This document shows, piece by piece, positions 34,401 to 42,411 of a DNA stretch of 64,000 bases. Every line of letters begins with the position of its first letter. Position 1 is the first letter of the stretch. The stretch spans positions 1 to 64,000 of the forward strand of contig NZ_LZIC01000127.1 of assembly GCF_001667185.1 (NCBI RefSeq). The letters run 5' to 3'. The notes under the pieces were generated by a model, which was not told where the DNA came from, did no database searches, and worked only from the letters and a program-made list of their open reading frames with translations. This DNA is from Mycobacterium sp. 852002-50816_SCH5313054-b (GTDB taxonomy: Bacteria > Actinomycetota > Actinomycetes > Mycobacteriales > Mycobacteriaceae). The position numbers and the translations under genes were made by a program.

Positions 34401-36271
34401 GCCGCCAGATCGGTGCCGGTGATGATGTCCGCGGTCCACGGCGTCGCCGCCTGCGGATCATCGAGGGCCACGCCGACATCGGCGATGGCCAGCGCCGCCA
34501 ACGTGTCGGTCGAAGCGAAGTCCCGGTGCAGCGCGGTGATCAGCAATACCGGTCCGCGATCCGTCCGTAAGTCGCGGACCAGCTGCAGTAACGGGGTGCC
34601 GGGCGGGTGGCTCACCGCGACGCTGGCGGTCAGGTCTTCGGTGCCGGCGACGTGGCGCAACACCACCCGCGCTCCCGTCCGGGCGGCGGTCTGCAACAGC
34701 GGGATCGCGAAGGGGTCGACCTCCCATCCCACGTCGACGCTGCCGACGCGTTCGCCGTCGACCACCAGGTCGGCGTGCTCGAGCCCCTGGGCGGGCGTCG
34801 CCGCCGGGTCCTGCGCCCGGACCCAGTGCAGGCGCGCTCCAGTGGCCGGCAACTCGTCCGGGTCCGGCTCGGGTGCCTCCTCGCCGTGCAGCAGCGCGTC
34901 GGCGACCTCGTAGACCCGGTCCTCGTCCCAGCCCGGCACGTCTCCCTGCGCACGCAACACCGCGCGGTTGTCGCCCCGCAGCGCCGCTCCGTCGATGACG
35001 ACCACCTTCACCCGATCCATCCGGCGCAGCGCGCCGGGGTCGAGGACAAGTTGTCCGGCATTGGCCAGCCCGCGGCCCAGCACGGCGGCGAATGCCTGCC
35101 GGCCCGCGTGGGCCGCTCGCGGCACGCCGGCCAGCAGCGCGCCGGCCGCGTCTTCGGTTCCACCGCCGGCCAGCAGCGCGCCGGCCGCGGCGATCAGCGA
35201 GGCGTTCGCCGCCTGATCGACGTACTCCTCCACCGGCCCGGCCATCGATCCCTTCGCGGTGTCGATGGCCGCGTCGATGGCCCCGCCGACCACGACATGG
35301 GAAACCTCACCCGCGGCGGCCGCAGCCCAATTGTGCCGGGGCGCCTGCGTTTTGGGCCCCGCCGAGGAGATGACCGGAACCACCGGCGCCTGCGGCCGCT
35401 TCGGGGAAGCCAGCTCGGGCTCGCGCTCTCGCCATCGCTGCCGGTGCGCCGACGCTTCGGAGATCTGCAGGCTGCGTTGAGCCAGATCGATCAGGGGCGT
35501 CCCCACGGCATGGGTCAGCCCGTTGGCCAGCGCCGTCGAGGCGCTGAGGGCGATGTCGGTGCCGACGCGACCCAGCCGCGACTCCAGCACTGCCACCACC
35601 CGGGGCTGATGATTGAGCAGGGCAGCCGCGGCGCGTGCGCTGCGCGGCGCGACGGGCAACCGACCCAGCCAACCGGTGACCGCCGCACCGATCGCCGCGA
35701 CGTCCATCGCCGCCGCGGTCATCGGAACCAGGATCGCCAACGGATTACCCGGGTCCGCGAACGGCGCGGTCCGGGGCGCCGCCGACCGCGGTCCCGTCAA
35801 ATTCAGGTCGGCGGCGACATGGCACACCGTCTCGCGCACCTCGTCGAGCACCGCGTCGCTGCCGGCCTCGCTCTCGAGTTCAACCACGAGGCGGCCCAGC
35901 GCGCCCTCGACGTGGGCGGCCGCCACTCCGGGAATGCGGCGAACCGGCTCTTCCACCACCGACGCATGCTCGTGCCAGCGCGGGAAAGGCAGCAACGGAT
36001 CGAGGTCGAAATGCACCCGCCGCCCGCTCTGCCAGCGCACCGGCGGGCTGACGTCGTCGCGGGAGCCGTCGGATTCAGAGCCCACGCCGATCGCCCGGCC
36101 CGTCGTGCGGGCCATCGACTGAACCACCGGACCGGCCAGTTCGACCACCGGGCTGGCGAGCATCTGCACCGCCCCCGCGGCGCCGGCCGCGGTGGAGACG
36201 CCGGCCCGCACCACCTGCGCGGCCCCGCCGGTCACGCCAGCGACAACGCTGGCCACGCCCGGAATCTTCAT
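31424..36271 (-). CDS. ctpI: Giant cation-transporting P-type ATPase CtpI
   Basis: 1,615-aa P-type ATPase matching M. tuberculosis CtpI (Rv0107c, ~1,630 aa) in length and layout. A long N-terminal region (to ~residue 700) contains degenerate heavy-metal-like and ATPase-like segments. The functional core follows: TGES actuator motif, phosphorylation site CFDKTGTLTEN with Asp near residue 1053, GDGANDAAA hinge near the P-domain end, and six C-terminal membrane helices. The ion is not established; Mg2+ or Ca2+ has been discussed for related enzymes. ATG at 36271 (MKIPGVAS) has GGGTGACGGA upstream and matches the known start; five upstream codons are discounted. Downstream gene order (small protein, then rhomboid) is also conserved. 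Confidence 0.95.
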   Translation of the reverse strand: MKIPGVASVVAGVTGGAAQVVRAGVSTAAGAAGAVQMLASPVVELAGPVVQSMARTTGRAIGVGSESDGSRDDVSPPVRWQSGRRVHFDLDPLLPFPRWHEHASVVEEPVRRIPGVAAAHVEGALGRLVVELESEAGSDAVLDEVRETVCHVAADLNLTGPRSAAPRTAPFADPGNPLAILVPMTAAAMDVAAIGAAVTGWLGRLPVAPRSARAAAALLNHQPRVVAVLESRLGRVGTDIALSASTALANGLTHAVGTPLIDLAQRSLQISEASAHRQRWREREPELASPKRPQAPVVPVISSAGPKTQAPRHNWAAAAAGEVSHVVVGGAIDAAIDTAKGSMAGPVEEYVDQAANASLIAAAGALLAGGGTEDAAGALLAGVPRAAHAGRQAFAAVLGRGLANAGQLVLDPGALRRMDRVKVVVIDGAALRGDNRAVLRAQGDVPGWDEDRVYEVADALLHGEEAPEPDPDELPATGARLHWVRAQDPAATPAQGLEHADLVVDGERVGSVDVGWEVDPFAIPLLQTAARTGARVVLRHVAGTEDLTASVAVSHPPGTPLLQLVRDLRTDRGPVLLITALHRDFASTDTLAALAIADVGVALDDPQAATPWTADIITGTDLAAAVRILSALPVAREATESAVRLAKGGSTLAGLLLVTGDPGSANPLAVQRWLNPVNAAAAAALIQGTFSASRVLRLADPTPQPLTAWHALDPEIVYSRLTSRTRPLAVEPGIAPWRQVLDDLSYNPVVAPLRGPAARVGRLLAATRAELADPLTPILAVGAAASAIVGSNVDALLVAGVMTANAVAGGVQRLRAEAAVAELFAEQEKHARRVVLPTVATAHRRLEAARTTERTVTVSAKSLRPGEIIDLAAPEVVPADARLLVAEDLEVDESFLTGESLPVDKQVEPVAAADSDRASMLFEGSTIVAGRARAIVVATGAGTAAQRALTAIADVESAAGVQARLRELTSKVLPLTLAGGAAVTGLALAHRGSLRQAVADGVAIAVAAVPEGLPLVATLAQLAAAQRLSRRGALVRTPRAIEALGRVQTVCFDKTGTLTENHLRVVSAVPRGTGVQDPLPEAGDPQAAEVLRVAARACTQPHNGQGHAHATDEAILTAANSLDGHGDSEWTVLAEVPFESSRGYSASIGSANSADPMLMVKGAPEQILPRCRSADADADQDHAESLVMRLAEQGLRVLAVAQRRWDGGTTEETTDADNVDAAAHELDLVGYVGLADTARASARPLIETLVEAGRRVVLITGDHPVTARAIARQLGLPSDAREITGAELTALDEDARAKLAADVQVFARVSPEQKVQIVAALQHSGQAVAMVGDGANDAAAIRMADVGIGVSGRGSSAARGAADIVLTDNDLGVLIDALVEGRGMWGGVKDAVSILVGGNVGEVLFTIIGTALGTGRAPVGTRQLLLVNLLTDMFPALAVAVTPQYPQPEEDEDGADRDAEEMQRAFQLAALSEPSPSLDAPLMRQIVTRGAITAAGATTAWAIGRWTPGTERRTATMGLTALVTTQLAQTLLTRRHSPLVIATALGSAGVLVAIVQTPGVSQFFGCTPLGPVAWSGVIGATAGTTAVSVLAPNWLANRVAALEPKQIESWAGSGR

Positions 36272-36639
36272 TCCGTCACCCTTCACCTACGTCTGCCGCG
36301 CCTAATGATCCTGTCGTGTCACGGGCCTGTCCACAGCTGAGCTGCATGGACGGCACACGATGACGCCGGCGAGCGTGGCGCGTCGGAATTCGCTCGGTGA
36401 CCAGGGGGTGCAAATCGCTCCTCGCAGAAAGGTTACCGGGTTGGAGCCCGCCCAAACCTGCCGAAGAACCGCTGCTCGGCATCGTGGCGGTCCGCGGCGT
36501 CATGATCGGGATCGCCTGGCCGCCGGACCGCGTTGGCGGAAAAGACATTTCGAGTGCCGGGCAGTATGCGGACGCCGAAACACAAATGCGCAGCAGCCGT
36601 CAACCGGCTACTCGCGCATGAGTGGCTGCGGGAATTCGG
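36272..36639. other. Intergenic gap, no gene recognised
   Basis: The 368-bp stretch between ctpI and the small conserved protein gene holds no convincing coding frame, hairpin terminator or RNA motif. Frames that stay open are short and unlike known proteins. It presumably contains the ctpI promoter near 36290-36350. Confidence 0.5.
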
Positions 36640-36873
36640 CTACAAGATCCGGTGGTTCGCCCTGCCGACCTGGTAGCCCGCCGGGAAAGACTTCTCGATG
36701 ACCTGCAGCTGGTGGTCCACCCTGGACTCGAGCTCGAGAACCACACAGCTGTCGCCGATGGTTTTCGATTCGAGGACTATGTACCGCTGACCACAATCGG
36801 TGATCGGGTCGCCCGAGTGCAATTTCTCGACCGGCACCGACTCCGGGGTTCCGTCCGCCTCCATCTTTGACAC
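36640..36873 (-). CDS. Small conserved mycobacterial protein (Rv0108c-like)
   Basis: 77-aa soluble protein of unknown function with a compact beta-rich pattern (VEKLHSGDPITDCGQRYIV, then GDSCVVLELES). The position immediately upstream of ctpI and on the same strand matches Rv0108c in M. tuberculosis, which is also a short hypothetical protein; I infer orthology from place and length. Start GTG 36873, or ATG 36864; neither has a clear Shine-Dalgarno, so the message may be leaderless. Cys residues at DCG and SCV might bind metal, which would suit the neighbouring transporter, but this is speculation. Confidence 0.6.
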   Translation of the reverse strand: MSKMEADGTPESVPVEKLHSGDPITDCGQRYIVLESKTIGDSCVVLELESRVDHQLQVIEKSFPAGYQVGRANHRIL

Positions 36874-36978
36874 GTTAGGGCAATTCCGCGACCGAGGGAA
36901 GGAACCTCTCGCGGGTCGGACGTCGAGTTGTTTGGGGAATCGAGCCGAAATCCCGACAACAGGTCGACGCTCGGCGTC

Positions 36979-37353
36979 TTAGCCGGGGCCGGTGCCGGGT
37001 TGCTTGAAGAACACGCTGACGCGAGAGATCAGGCCGTCGTCGCCCTGCTCGAAAAGGATGCATTCGGGCCACGTCGCGGCGACCCCGTCGATCTCGAACG
37101 CCTCGGTCAACTCGGCGTATGAGACCCGGGAGTCGACGTGCGAAACCCGCTGCACCTGCAGCCGGTGGCCCTGGAGAGTGGTGCATACCTTGCGCAGGTA
37201 GGCGACGTAGTGCTGCTTGCCCTCGACCACATCGCAGAACGGGCCCTCGCGCACCAAGCCTTCGTCGGCAATCGTTGCGGCCAGGCCGTCCCAATCGTGT
37301 CCGGCCAGGCAGTCCAGGTAGCGCTCGACGACGCCGGCGCCGACTCCAGTCAC
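36979..37353 (-). CDS. SnoaL-like NTF2-fold protein
   Basis: 124-aa SnoaL-like domain (VVERYLDCLAGHDWDGLAATI; FCDVVEGKQHYVAYL; ECILFEQGDDGLISRVSVFF). Members are small limonene-epoxide-hydrolase or ketosteroid-isomerase-like enzymes or binding proteins. I place the start at GTG 37353, where GGAG lies eight bases upstream; a longer frame to 37458 would run into the divergent rhomboid promoter region. In M. tuberculosis this place holds a PE_PGRS gene (Rv0109), so the locus is variable. Divergent from the rhomboid gene with 77 bp between. Confidence 0.78.
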   Translation of the reverse strand: MTGVGAGVVERYLDCLAGHDWDGLAATIADEGLVREGPFCDVVEGKQHYVAYLRKVCTTLQGHRLQVQRVSHVDSRVSYAELTEAFEIDGVAATWPECILFEQGDDGLISRVSVFFKQPGTGPG

Positions 37354-37430
37354 GTCGGTGACTCCACGAAAAACACAGTAGGGCACGGCCGGGCCCCGCG
37401 AAACACGGCGACACGGGTGAGAATGATCCG

Positions 37431-38279
37431 ATGAGCGCACCCAGCGCGCCGGAGTCACCGGCCGAGGCCCCGAGTTGCTACCGGCATCCCGGGCGCCGCA
37501 CGTACCTCCGCTGCAACCGCTGCGAACGCTACATCTGCGCGGACTGCATGCGCAGCGCCGCGGTCGGTCACCAGTGCGTGGAGTGCGTGCAGGACGGCGC
37601 CAAAACGATTCGGCAACCGCGGACCCGCTTCGGCGGGCGGGAGCGAGCGGGCAGGCCGGTGGTCACCTATGCGCTCATTGCCGTCAACGTGATGGTGTTC
37701 ATCGCGCAGATGGCGACGGGGAATTTGGAGAAGCAGCTCTCCCTGTGGCCACCGGCCGTCGCGGACGGCCAGCTGTACCGGCTGGTGACGTCGGCGTTCC
37801 TGCACTACGGCGCGACCCATCTGCTGCTGAACATGTGGGCGCTGTATGTCGTGGGACCGCCCCTCGAAAGCTGGCTGGGCCGACTGCGATTCGGGGCGCT
37901 GTACGCGCTGAGCGGGCTGGGCGGCTCGGTCCTGGTCTACCTGCTGACGACGAACTCCGCGACGGCGGGCGCGTCGGGCGCGATCTTCGGCCTCTTCGGC
38001 GCCACGTTCGTGGTCGGAAAGCGGCTGGCCCTCGACGTCCGCTGGGTCGTCATGGTCATCGTGATCAACCTGGTCTTCACGTTCGTCGCCCCCGCGATCA
38101 GCTGGCAGGGGCACCTGGGCGGGCTCGTTACCGGTGTCGTGGTGGCCGCGGCCTACGTCTACCCGCCGAAGGAAGGGCGCAACCTGGTCCAGGCCGCGGC
38201 GAGCGTGCTGGTGCTGGGCGTGCTGATCGCTTTGGTCTGGTGGCGCACAGGCGTTCTCGTTGCGGAGTGGTACCGATGA
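37431..38279 (+). CDS. Rhomboid-family intramembrane protease with B-box zinc finger
   Basis: 282-aa membrane protein, orthologous in position to Rv0110. N-terminus: a B-box-like zinc finger (CYRHP, RCNRCERYICADC, HQCVEC). Then six transmembrane helices: rhomboid motif HLLLNMWALYVVGPPLE, catalytic Ser in GASGAIFGLFG, catalytic His in WQGHLGGLVTG. It cleaves transmembrane substrates within the membrane; targets are unknown. ATG 37431; its stop overlaps the SRPBCC gene (ATGA), so both are one transcript. Confidence 0.92.
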   Translation: MSAPSAPESPAEAPSCYRHPGRRTYLRCNRCERYICADCMRSAAVGHQCVECVQDGAKTIRQPRTRFGGRERAGRPVVTYALIAVNVMVFIAQMATGNLEKQLSLWPPAVADGQLYRLVTSAFLHYGATHLLLNMWALYVVGPPLESWLGRLRFGALYALSGLGGSVLVYLLTTNSATAGASGAIFGLFGATFVVGKRLALDVRWVVMVIVINLVFTFVAPAISWQGHLGGLVTGVVVAAAYVYPPKEGRNLVQAAASVLVLGVLIALVWWRTGVLVAEWYR

Positions 38280-38737
38280 GCTGGTGGGTCGTCCACACCG
38301 AAAAGACGCTGAGCGAAGACGTGCCCGCGCCGCCGGACGCGGTTCGCGATTTCTACGTGGACCTGGACAACATCAAGCTCGTGCACCCGTTGATCGTGTC
38401 CGTGCAGGCCACGTCGCGCACCGAAACGCCGGACGGTTACCTGCAGGGCTACCGGGTGGTGGACCGGATCCCGTTGGGGCCGTTCACCATGCGCATCACC
38501 TACCGGGCGCTGCTGCACGTCCGCGCCGAGGGTGACGTGACGACGGAGGCCGACCAGTCACCGGGCGTGCGATTGCGCGGAACGGTGAGCTTCGCACCGA
38601 ACGACGGCGGCACCCGGATCACCGAGCGGATACGGATAGCCGCACCGCGGCCGCTGGCCCGGCTCACCACTCGGGAGGCGGTCAAGGCGCACGTGGAAAT
38701 GCTGGCGGGCATCCGGCGCCACTTCGAATCCCGCTGA
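38276..38737 (+). CDS. SRPBCC (START-like) family protein
   Basis: 153-aa polyketide-cyclase-like ligand-binding protein (WVVHTEKTLSEDVPAPPDAVRDFYVDLDNIKLVHPL; C-terminal helix EAVKAHVEMLAGIRRHF). ATG overlaps the rhomboid stop by 4 bp (ATGA), suggesting coupled translation. Function unknown. It is the last gene before the catabolic island; a copy of the M. avium-complex repeat (38752-38798) begins 14 bp after its stop. Confidence 0.82.
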   Translation: MSWWVVHTEKTLSEDVPAPPDAVRDFYVDLDNIKLVHPLIVSVQATSRTETPDGYLQGYRVVDRIPLGPFTMRITYRALLHVRAEGDVTTEADQSPGVRLRGTVSFAPNDGGTRITERIRIAAPRPLARLTTREAVKAHVEMLAGIRRHFESR

Positions 38738-38751
38738 TTGCCACTGATCCT

Positions 38752-38798
38752 GATGGTGGCGACCCGCCTCACCCGGCTACGCCGCGCTCGCGATCGCC
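38752..38798 (-). repeat. M. avium-complex-type GC repeat, left edge of the catabolic island
   Basis: Reverse complement begins GGCGATCGCGAGCGCGGCG and ends CGCCACCATC. It matches the repeats at 57465-57574 with a few substitutions. It sits exactly between the conserved rhomboid-SRPBCC genes and the first island gene, so it may mark an insertion or recombination boundary. Confidence 0.6.
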
Positions 38799-38799
38799 A

Positions 38800-39960
38800 C
38801 TACGCGCCGGCGAACTCGATGATTCCGCGAATGTTGCGGCCGTCGCGCAGGTCCGCGAACGCCTCGTTGATCTCATCGAGCTGGTAGTGGCGGGTGACCA
38901 GCTCATCGAGCTTCAACGCGCCGGCCTGATACAACGAGAGCAGCATCGGCACGCTCGTGCGGGGATTCATCCCGCCGTACAGCGCTCCCCGGAGTTGTTT
39001 GGCCGACAGCGTCATCTCCTGCAGCACCAACGGAACCGGTGGCTCGGTGAACGGGGTGATCCCGGTGAGCACGCATATCCCGCCCTTGCGAAGCAGCGAC
39101 ATCGCCAACGGAATCAGGTCCGCGCGCACGACGCCGGGACTGACGACCACGCGATCGGCCATGACGCCCGCGGTGATCTCTCTGACCAGCGGAATCGCCG
39201 CCTCGGCGGAGGTGGCGGTATGCGTTGCGCCGAAGAACTTTGCCGAATCACGCTTGGAGTCAACCGGATCCACGGCGACGACATATTGTGCGCCGACGGC
39301 GCGCGCACCCTGCAGGGCGTTCATCCCGACACCACCGGTGCCGATCACGACAACGGTGTCGCCGGGTTCGGTGCCCGCCGATATCGTCGCCGAGCCCCAG
39401 CCGGTGCTGACACCGCACGACACGAGGGAGGCGGCGTGGAACGGGATCGCGTCGTCGATCTTGATGACGGACCGCTCCGACAGCACCGCATATTCGGCGA
39501 ACGTGCCGAGTTGGCCATAGGCCAAAAGGTTTTCGTCGCCGAGATGCCGGCGGCACGTGCCATCGGTCGGCATCTCCTTGGTGAACAGGCTCGCACCGAT
39601 ATCGCAGATGTAGCTCTGACCGTTCACGCAAAACCGGCAGTTGCCGCACGCGGGGATGAACGAAAGCGCCACGCGGTCCCCCGGCCGCACCGCCGTCACG
39701 CCCGGCCCGACTTCTTCGACGACACCCGCACCCTCGTGACCACCGAGCAACGGAAACCAGTCCGGCGCCGGTTGACCGCTCGCGGCCAGCGCCTCCGGCG
39801 TGGGCACCACATCGCCGGTGAACAGGTGATCGTCGGAGTGACAAACTCCGGCCACGGCCATCCGCACCAGGACCTCGCCGCTGCGGGGCGGATCGAGTTC
39901 GATCTCGTGGATCTCCCAGTCCCTGCCCACCCCGCGGATCACAGCGGCACGACACTTCAT
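38800..39960 (-). CDS. NDMA-type zinc alcohol dehydrogenase
   Basis: 386-aa medium-chain zinc alcohol dehydrogenase of the actinobacterial NDMA-dependent type (tightly bound NAD). Catalytic zinc: VCHSDDHL (Cys), GGHEGAG (His-Glu) and VSCGVSTGWGS (Cys). Structural zinc: four Cys in PACGNCRFCVNGQSYICD. Nucleotide motif GTGGVGMNALQGA. The closest well-known relatives oxidise primary alcohols. ATG 39960 with GAGGAGG seven bases before it. First enzyme, at the distal end, of the leftward half of the island; 19 bp downstream of the SDR. Confidence 0.9.
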   Translation of the reverse strand: MKCRAAVIRGVGRDWEIHEIELDPPRSGEVLVRMAVAGVCHSDDHLFTGDVVPTPEALAASGQPAPDWFPLLGGHEGAGVVEEVGPGVTAVRPGDRVALSFIPACGNCRFCVNGQSYICDIGASLFTKEMPTDGTCRRHLGDENLLAYGQLGTFAEYAVLSERSVIKIDDAIPFHAASLVSCGVSTGWGSATISAGTEPGDTVVVIGTGGVGMNALQGARAVGAQYVVAVDPVDSKRDSAKFFGATHTATSAEAAIPLVREITAGVMADRVVVSPGVVRADLIPLAMSLLRKGGICVLTGITPFTEPPVPLVLQEMTLSAKQLRGALYGGMNPRTSVPMLLSLYQAGALKLDELVTRHYQLDEINEAFADLRDGRNIRGIIEFAGA

Positions 39961-39979
39961 TGCGACCTCCTCGAGGGGT

Positions 39980-40753
39980 TCACGGCGCGATCCATTCCGA
40001 CGTCAAGGCGAACTCCGACAGATACTTCGTCGAGCTCCAGCCGCCGTCGACGACGATCGTTTGCCCGTTGATGAAACTTCCGCCCGGCGAGCACAAGAAC
40101 GCGACGGTGCTGGCGATGTCGTCGATGGTGCCCAACCGCTGGTGCGGGGTCATCTCGGTGTTGATCTTGCGGAATTGCGCGTCCTCCAAGCGTTTCTCGA
40201 CCATCGGCGTCATCGTCACACCGGGAGCGACGGCGTTGCAGCGGATGCCCGATGCCCCGTACTGGCAGGCGATGTGCGTGGTCAATGCGGTCAGCCCGCC
40301 TTTGGCCGCGGAATAGGCGCCGCCGCGAAGCCCGCCGATGACCGCGAAAGTCGACGTGATGTTGACGATTCCCGACCCGGGCCGCATATGCGGCAGCACG
40401 TCACGGGCGAGCCGGAACGGCGCCCGCAGCATCAAACCCAGGAAGTAGTCCAGTGTTTCGTCGTCGGTTTCGTGCAGCGGCTTGGGGCTGCCAACCCCGG
40501 CGTTGTTGATCAGGAAGTCGATGTGGCCCCACCGAGTGACCGCGAGATCCACGATCCGTTGCGGCGCGTCGTCGTGAGTCAGGTCGACCGCGAGCGTCGC
40601 GACCCGATCCGGATCGCCGACGGACGCTTCCAGCTCGGCCAGGCGGCCCGCGTCGCGGCCCGCGCCGACGATCGCCATGCCCTGCTCGGCGAGTTTTGTT
40701 GCGCACCCCAGGCCGATGCCGCTGCTGGCGCCCGTGACGATTGCAACCTGCAT
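39980..40753 (-). CDS. Short-chain dehydrogenase/reductase
   Basis: 257-aa SDR: TGASSGIGLGCA, VDLTHDDAPQ, NNAGVG, NITSTFAVIGG, catalytic YSAAK, and C-terminal TIVVDGGWS typical of FabG-like enzymes that form tetramers. It should oxidise a secondary alcohol or reduce the ketone in the island pathway. ATG 40753 has GGATGGG upstream; an ATG three codons earlier is possible. 11 bp downstream of the AMP ligase gene. Confidence 0.87.
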   Translation of the reverse strand: MQVAIVTGASSGIGLGCATKLAEQGMAIVGAGRDAGRLAELEASVGDPDRVATLAVDLTHDDAPQRIVDLAVTRWGHIDFLINNAGVGSPKPLHETDDETLDYFLGLMLRAPFRLARDVLPHMRPGSGIVNITSTFAVIGGLRGGAYSAAKGGLTALTTHIACQYGASGIRCNAVAPGVTMTPMVEKRLEDAQFRKINTEMTPHQRLGTIDDIASTVAFLCSPGGSFINGQTIVVDGGWSSTKYLSEFALTSEWIAP

Positions 40754-40764
40754 CTCACCCATCC

Positions 40765-42411
40765 TTAGTCTCCACGCGGCGGCCCGCCACGTCCGGCTTC
40801 GCCGCGCTTGCGATCGCCGCGGGTCAGCGCCGCACGGATCTGATGCTTGAGTATCTTCCCTGCGTCGTTTTTCGGCAGCGCTTCCCAGATGACCACCTGT
40901 TCCGGCGTCTTGAATTTCGCGACACCCCTGCTCGCCAGGAGCGAACCCAGGCTCGCGACGTCCGGCCTCGCCGCGCCCGCCGGCACGATCACCGCGCAAG
41001 CTCTTTCCCCGGTGCGTTCGTCGGGTAGCCCGACGACCGCGATCTCGGCGATCCCCGGGTGCGCGCCGAGCAGGTCCTCGACTTCCTTGGCGGAGATGTT
41101 CTCGCCGTTGCGGATGATGACGTCCTTGGCCCGACCGGTCACCACCAGGTAATGGTCGTCGGTCCAGCGCCCCAGGTCACCGGTGCGGAAGAACCCCGTC
41201 GCATCGAACGAGTCGGCGTCGTCCTCGGGATGCCGGTAGCCCAGCAGCATCTGCGGGCCGCGCACACAGATTTCCCCGTCGCCGGGGGGTGCGGCGGCGT
41301 GCGCGGTGAGCTTGATCTCGGCGATCCCCGGTCTCCCGTCGGTCGTTGCGGCCCAACCTGCTTCGTCGCGCCGGGGTGCGCCTACCGTCGCCACCGGCAC
41401 CTCCGTGCAGCCGTACACCCGGGTGACCACCGCCTGAGTGAAATACTCGGCGGCGCCGCGGATCAGCGAGGGCGACACGGAGGCGCCGCCGCAGATGAAG
41501 ACCTTCAAGTCGGGCAACCGGGTGCAGGCGTGTTCGGCGGCGGACAACAGCTGCTGCAGAAACGGTGTCGCCCCGGCCATGTGGGTGCACCGCTCGGCGT
41601 TCATCAGCGCCACGGCCGTCGCGGGATCCCAGCGGTCCATGAGCACCGCGGTGGTGCCCAGCAGCAGCGGGCATTCGAACGCATAGATCGAGCCGCCGAT
41701 GTGGGCGATCGGCGAGGGGACCAAAAACGCGTCGCCCGGCGAGATCGCCCAGTTGTCACGGATCTGGCAGATCAGCGCATGCAGCGAGTTGTGGCTGTGC
41801 AGCACGCCTTTCGGGCGGCCGGTGGTGCCGGACGTGTAGAGGACCATCCGCACGGCGTCGGGATCCAGGGGCGGCAGCGTCGCGGGGCCCCGTTGATGGC
41901 CCAACAGAGTCGGGTAGGGCGTGTGCGGACCGGCTTCGCCGCGCAGCACCACCACTTCGGGCGCGGATCTCATTGTCGCCGTGACGCGTTCGAGCATCGC
42001 CGCGTAGTCGTGCCCGCCGAACCGGTGCGGCACGAAGACCATTGCGGCTTCGGCGTCTTCGAGGATCAAACGCAGATCGTGGTCGCGCAGCGACGGCAGG
42101 ATCGGGTTCACCACCATCCCGGCCAGCGTCGCGGCCAGATAGATAACGGCGGCCTCGTGCCAGTTCGGCAGCATGAATGACACGACACTTCCGGCGGGCA
42201 TCCGCGCCAGCATGGCGCCCGCCAACCCGGTTGCCTCCTCATAGAGCGTGGCACAGTCCAGCCGAGTCTTCCCGTCCACCAGCACCGTTCGCTGCGGTGA
42301 GACTTCCGCTGCCGCGCGCAGCGAATCGGCCAGCGTGGTGTGCACCCACAGTCCACGTCGGTATGCCTCCGCCGCGCGTGCCGCGTCTATCACTGCACCG
42401 GGCCTAATCAT
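40765..42411 (-). CDS. AMP-dependent acid-CoA ligase
   Basis: 548-aa adenylate-forming ligase: YTSGTTGRPKGV loop, YGCTEVPVAT acyl pocket, RTGDLGRW, GRAKDVIIRNGENI hinge and catalytic Lys in NDAGKILK. The pocket and length suit cyclohexanecarboxylate-, benzoate-like or short branched acids rather than long fatty acids. The C-terminus after LTRG is unusual: the last ~18 residues (DRKRGEAGRGGPPRG) are encoded by a copy of the M. avium-complex GC repeat (40793-40817 exact 25-base match). The start overlaps the GntR stop by 8 bp, so ligase and regulator are cotranscribed. Confidence 0.87.
   Translation of the reverse strand: MIRPGAVIDAARAAEAYRRGLWVHTTLADSLRAAAEVSPQRTVLVDGKTRLDCATLYEEATGLAGAMLARMPAGSVVSFMLPNWHEAAVIYLAATLAGMVVNPILPSLRDHDLRLILEDAEAAMVFVPHRFGGHDYAAMLERVTATMRSAPEVVVLRGEAGPHTPYPTLLGHQRGPATLPPLDPDAVRMVLYTSGTTGRPKGVLHSHNSLHALICQIRDNWAISPGDAFLVPSPIAHIGGSIYAFECPLLLGTTAVLMDRWDPATAVALMNAERCTHMAGATPFLQQLLSAAEHACTRLPDLKVFICGGASVSPSLIRGAAEYFTQAVVTRVYGCTEVPVATVGAPRRDEAGWAATTDGRPGIAEIKLTAHAAAPPGDGEICVRGPQMLLGYRHPEDDADSFDATGFFRTGDLGRWTDDHYLVVTGRAKDVIIRNGENISAKEVEDLLGAHPGIAEIAVVGLPDERTGERACAVIVPAGAARPDVASLGSLLASRGVAKFKTPEQVVIWEALPKNDAGKILKHQIRAALTRGDRKRGEAGRGGPPRGD
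40793..40817 (-). repeat. M. avium-complex repeat inside the ligase C-terminus
   Basis: 25 bases identical to one end of the 57465 repeat (reads GCGATCGCAAGCGCGGCG and on, on the minus strand), with degenerate similarity continuing to about 40775. It is fully inside the coding sequence, near the stop codon. Confidence 0.6.

Noticed and set aside
36272..36639. PE_PGRS gene as in M. tuberculosis Rv0109
   Set aside because: No PE domain or Gly-Gly-Ala repeats in any frame.
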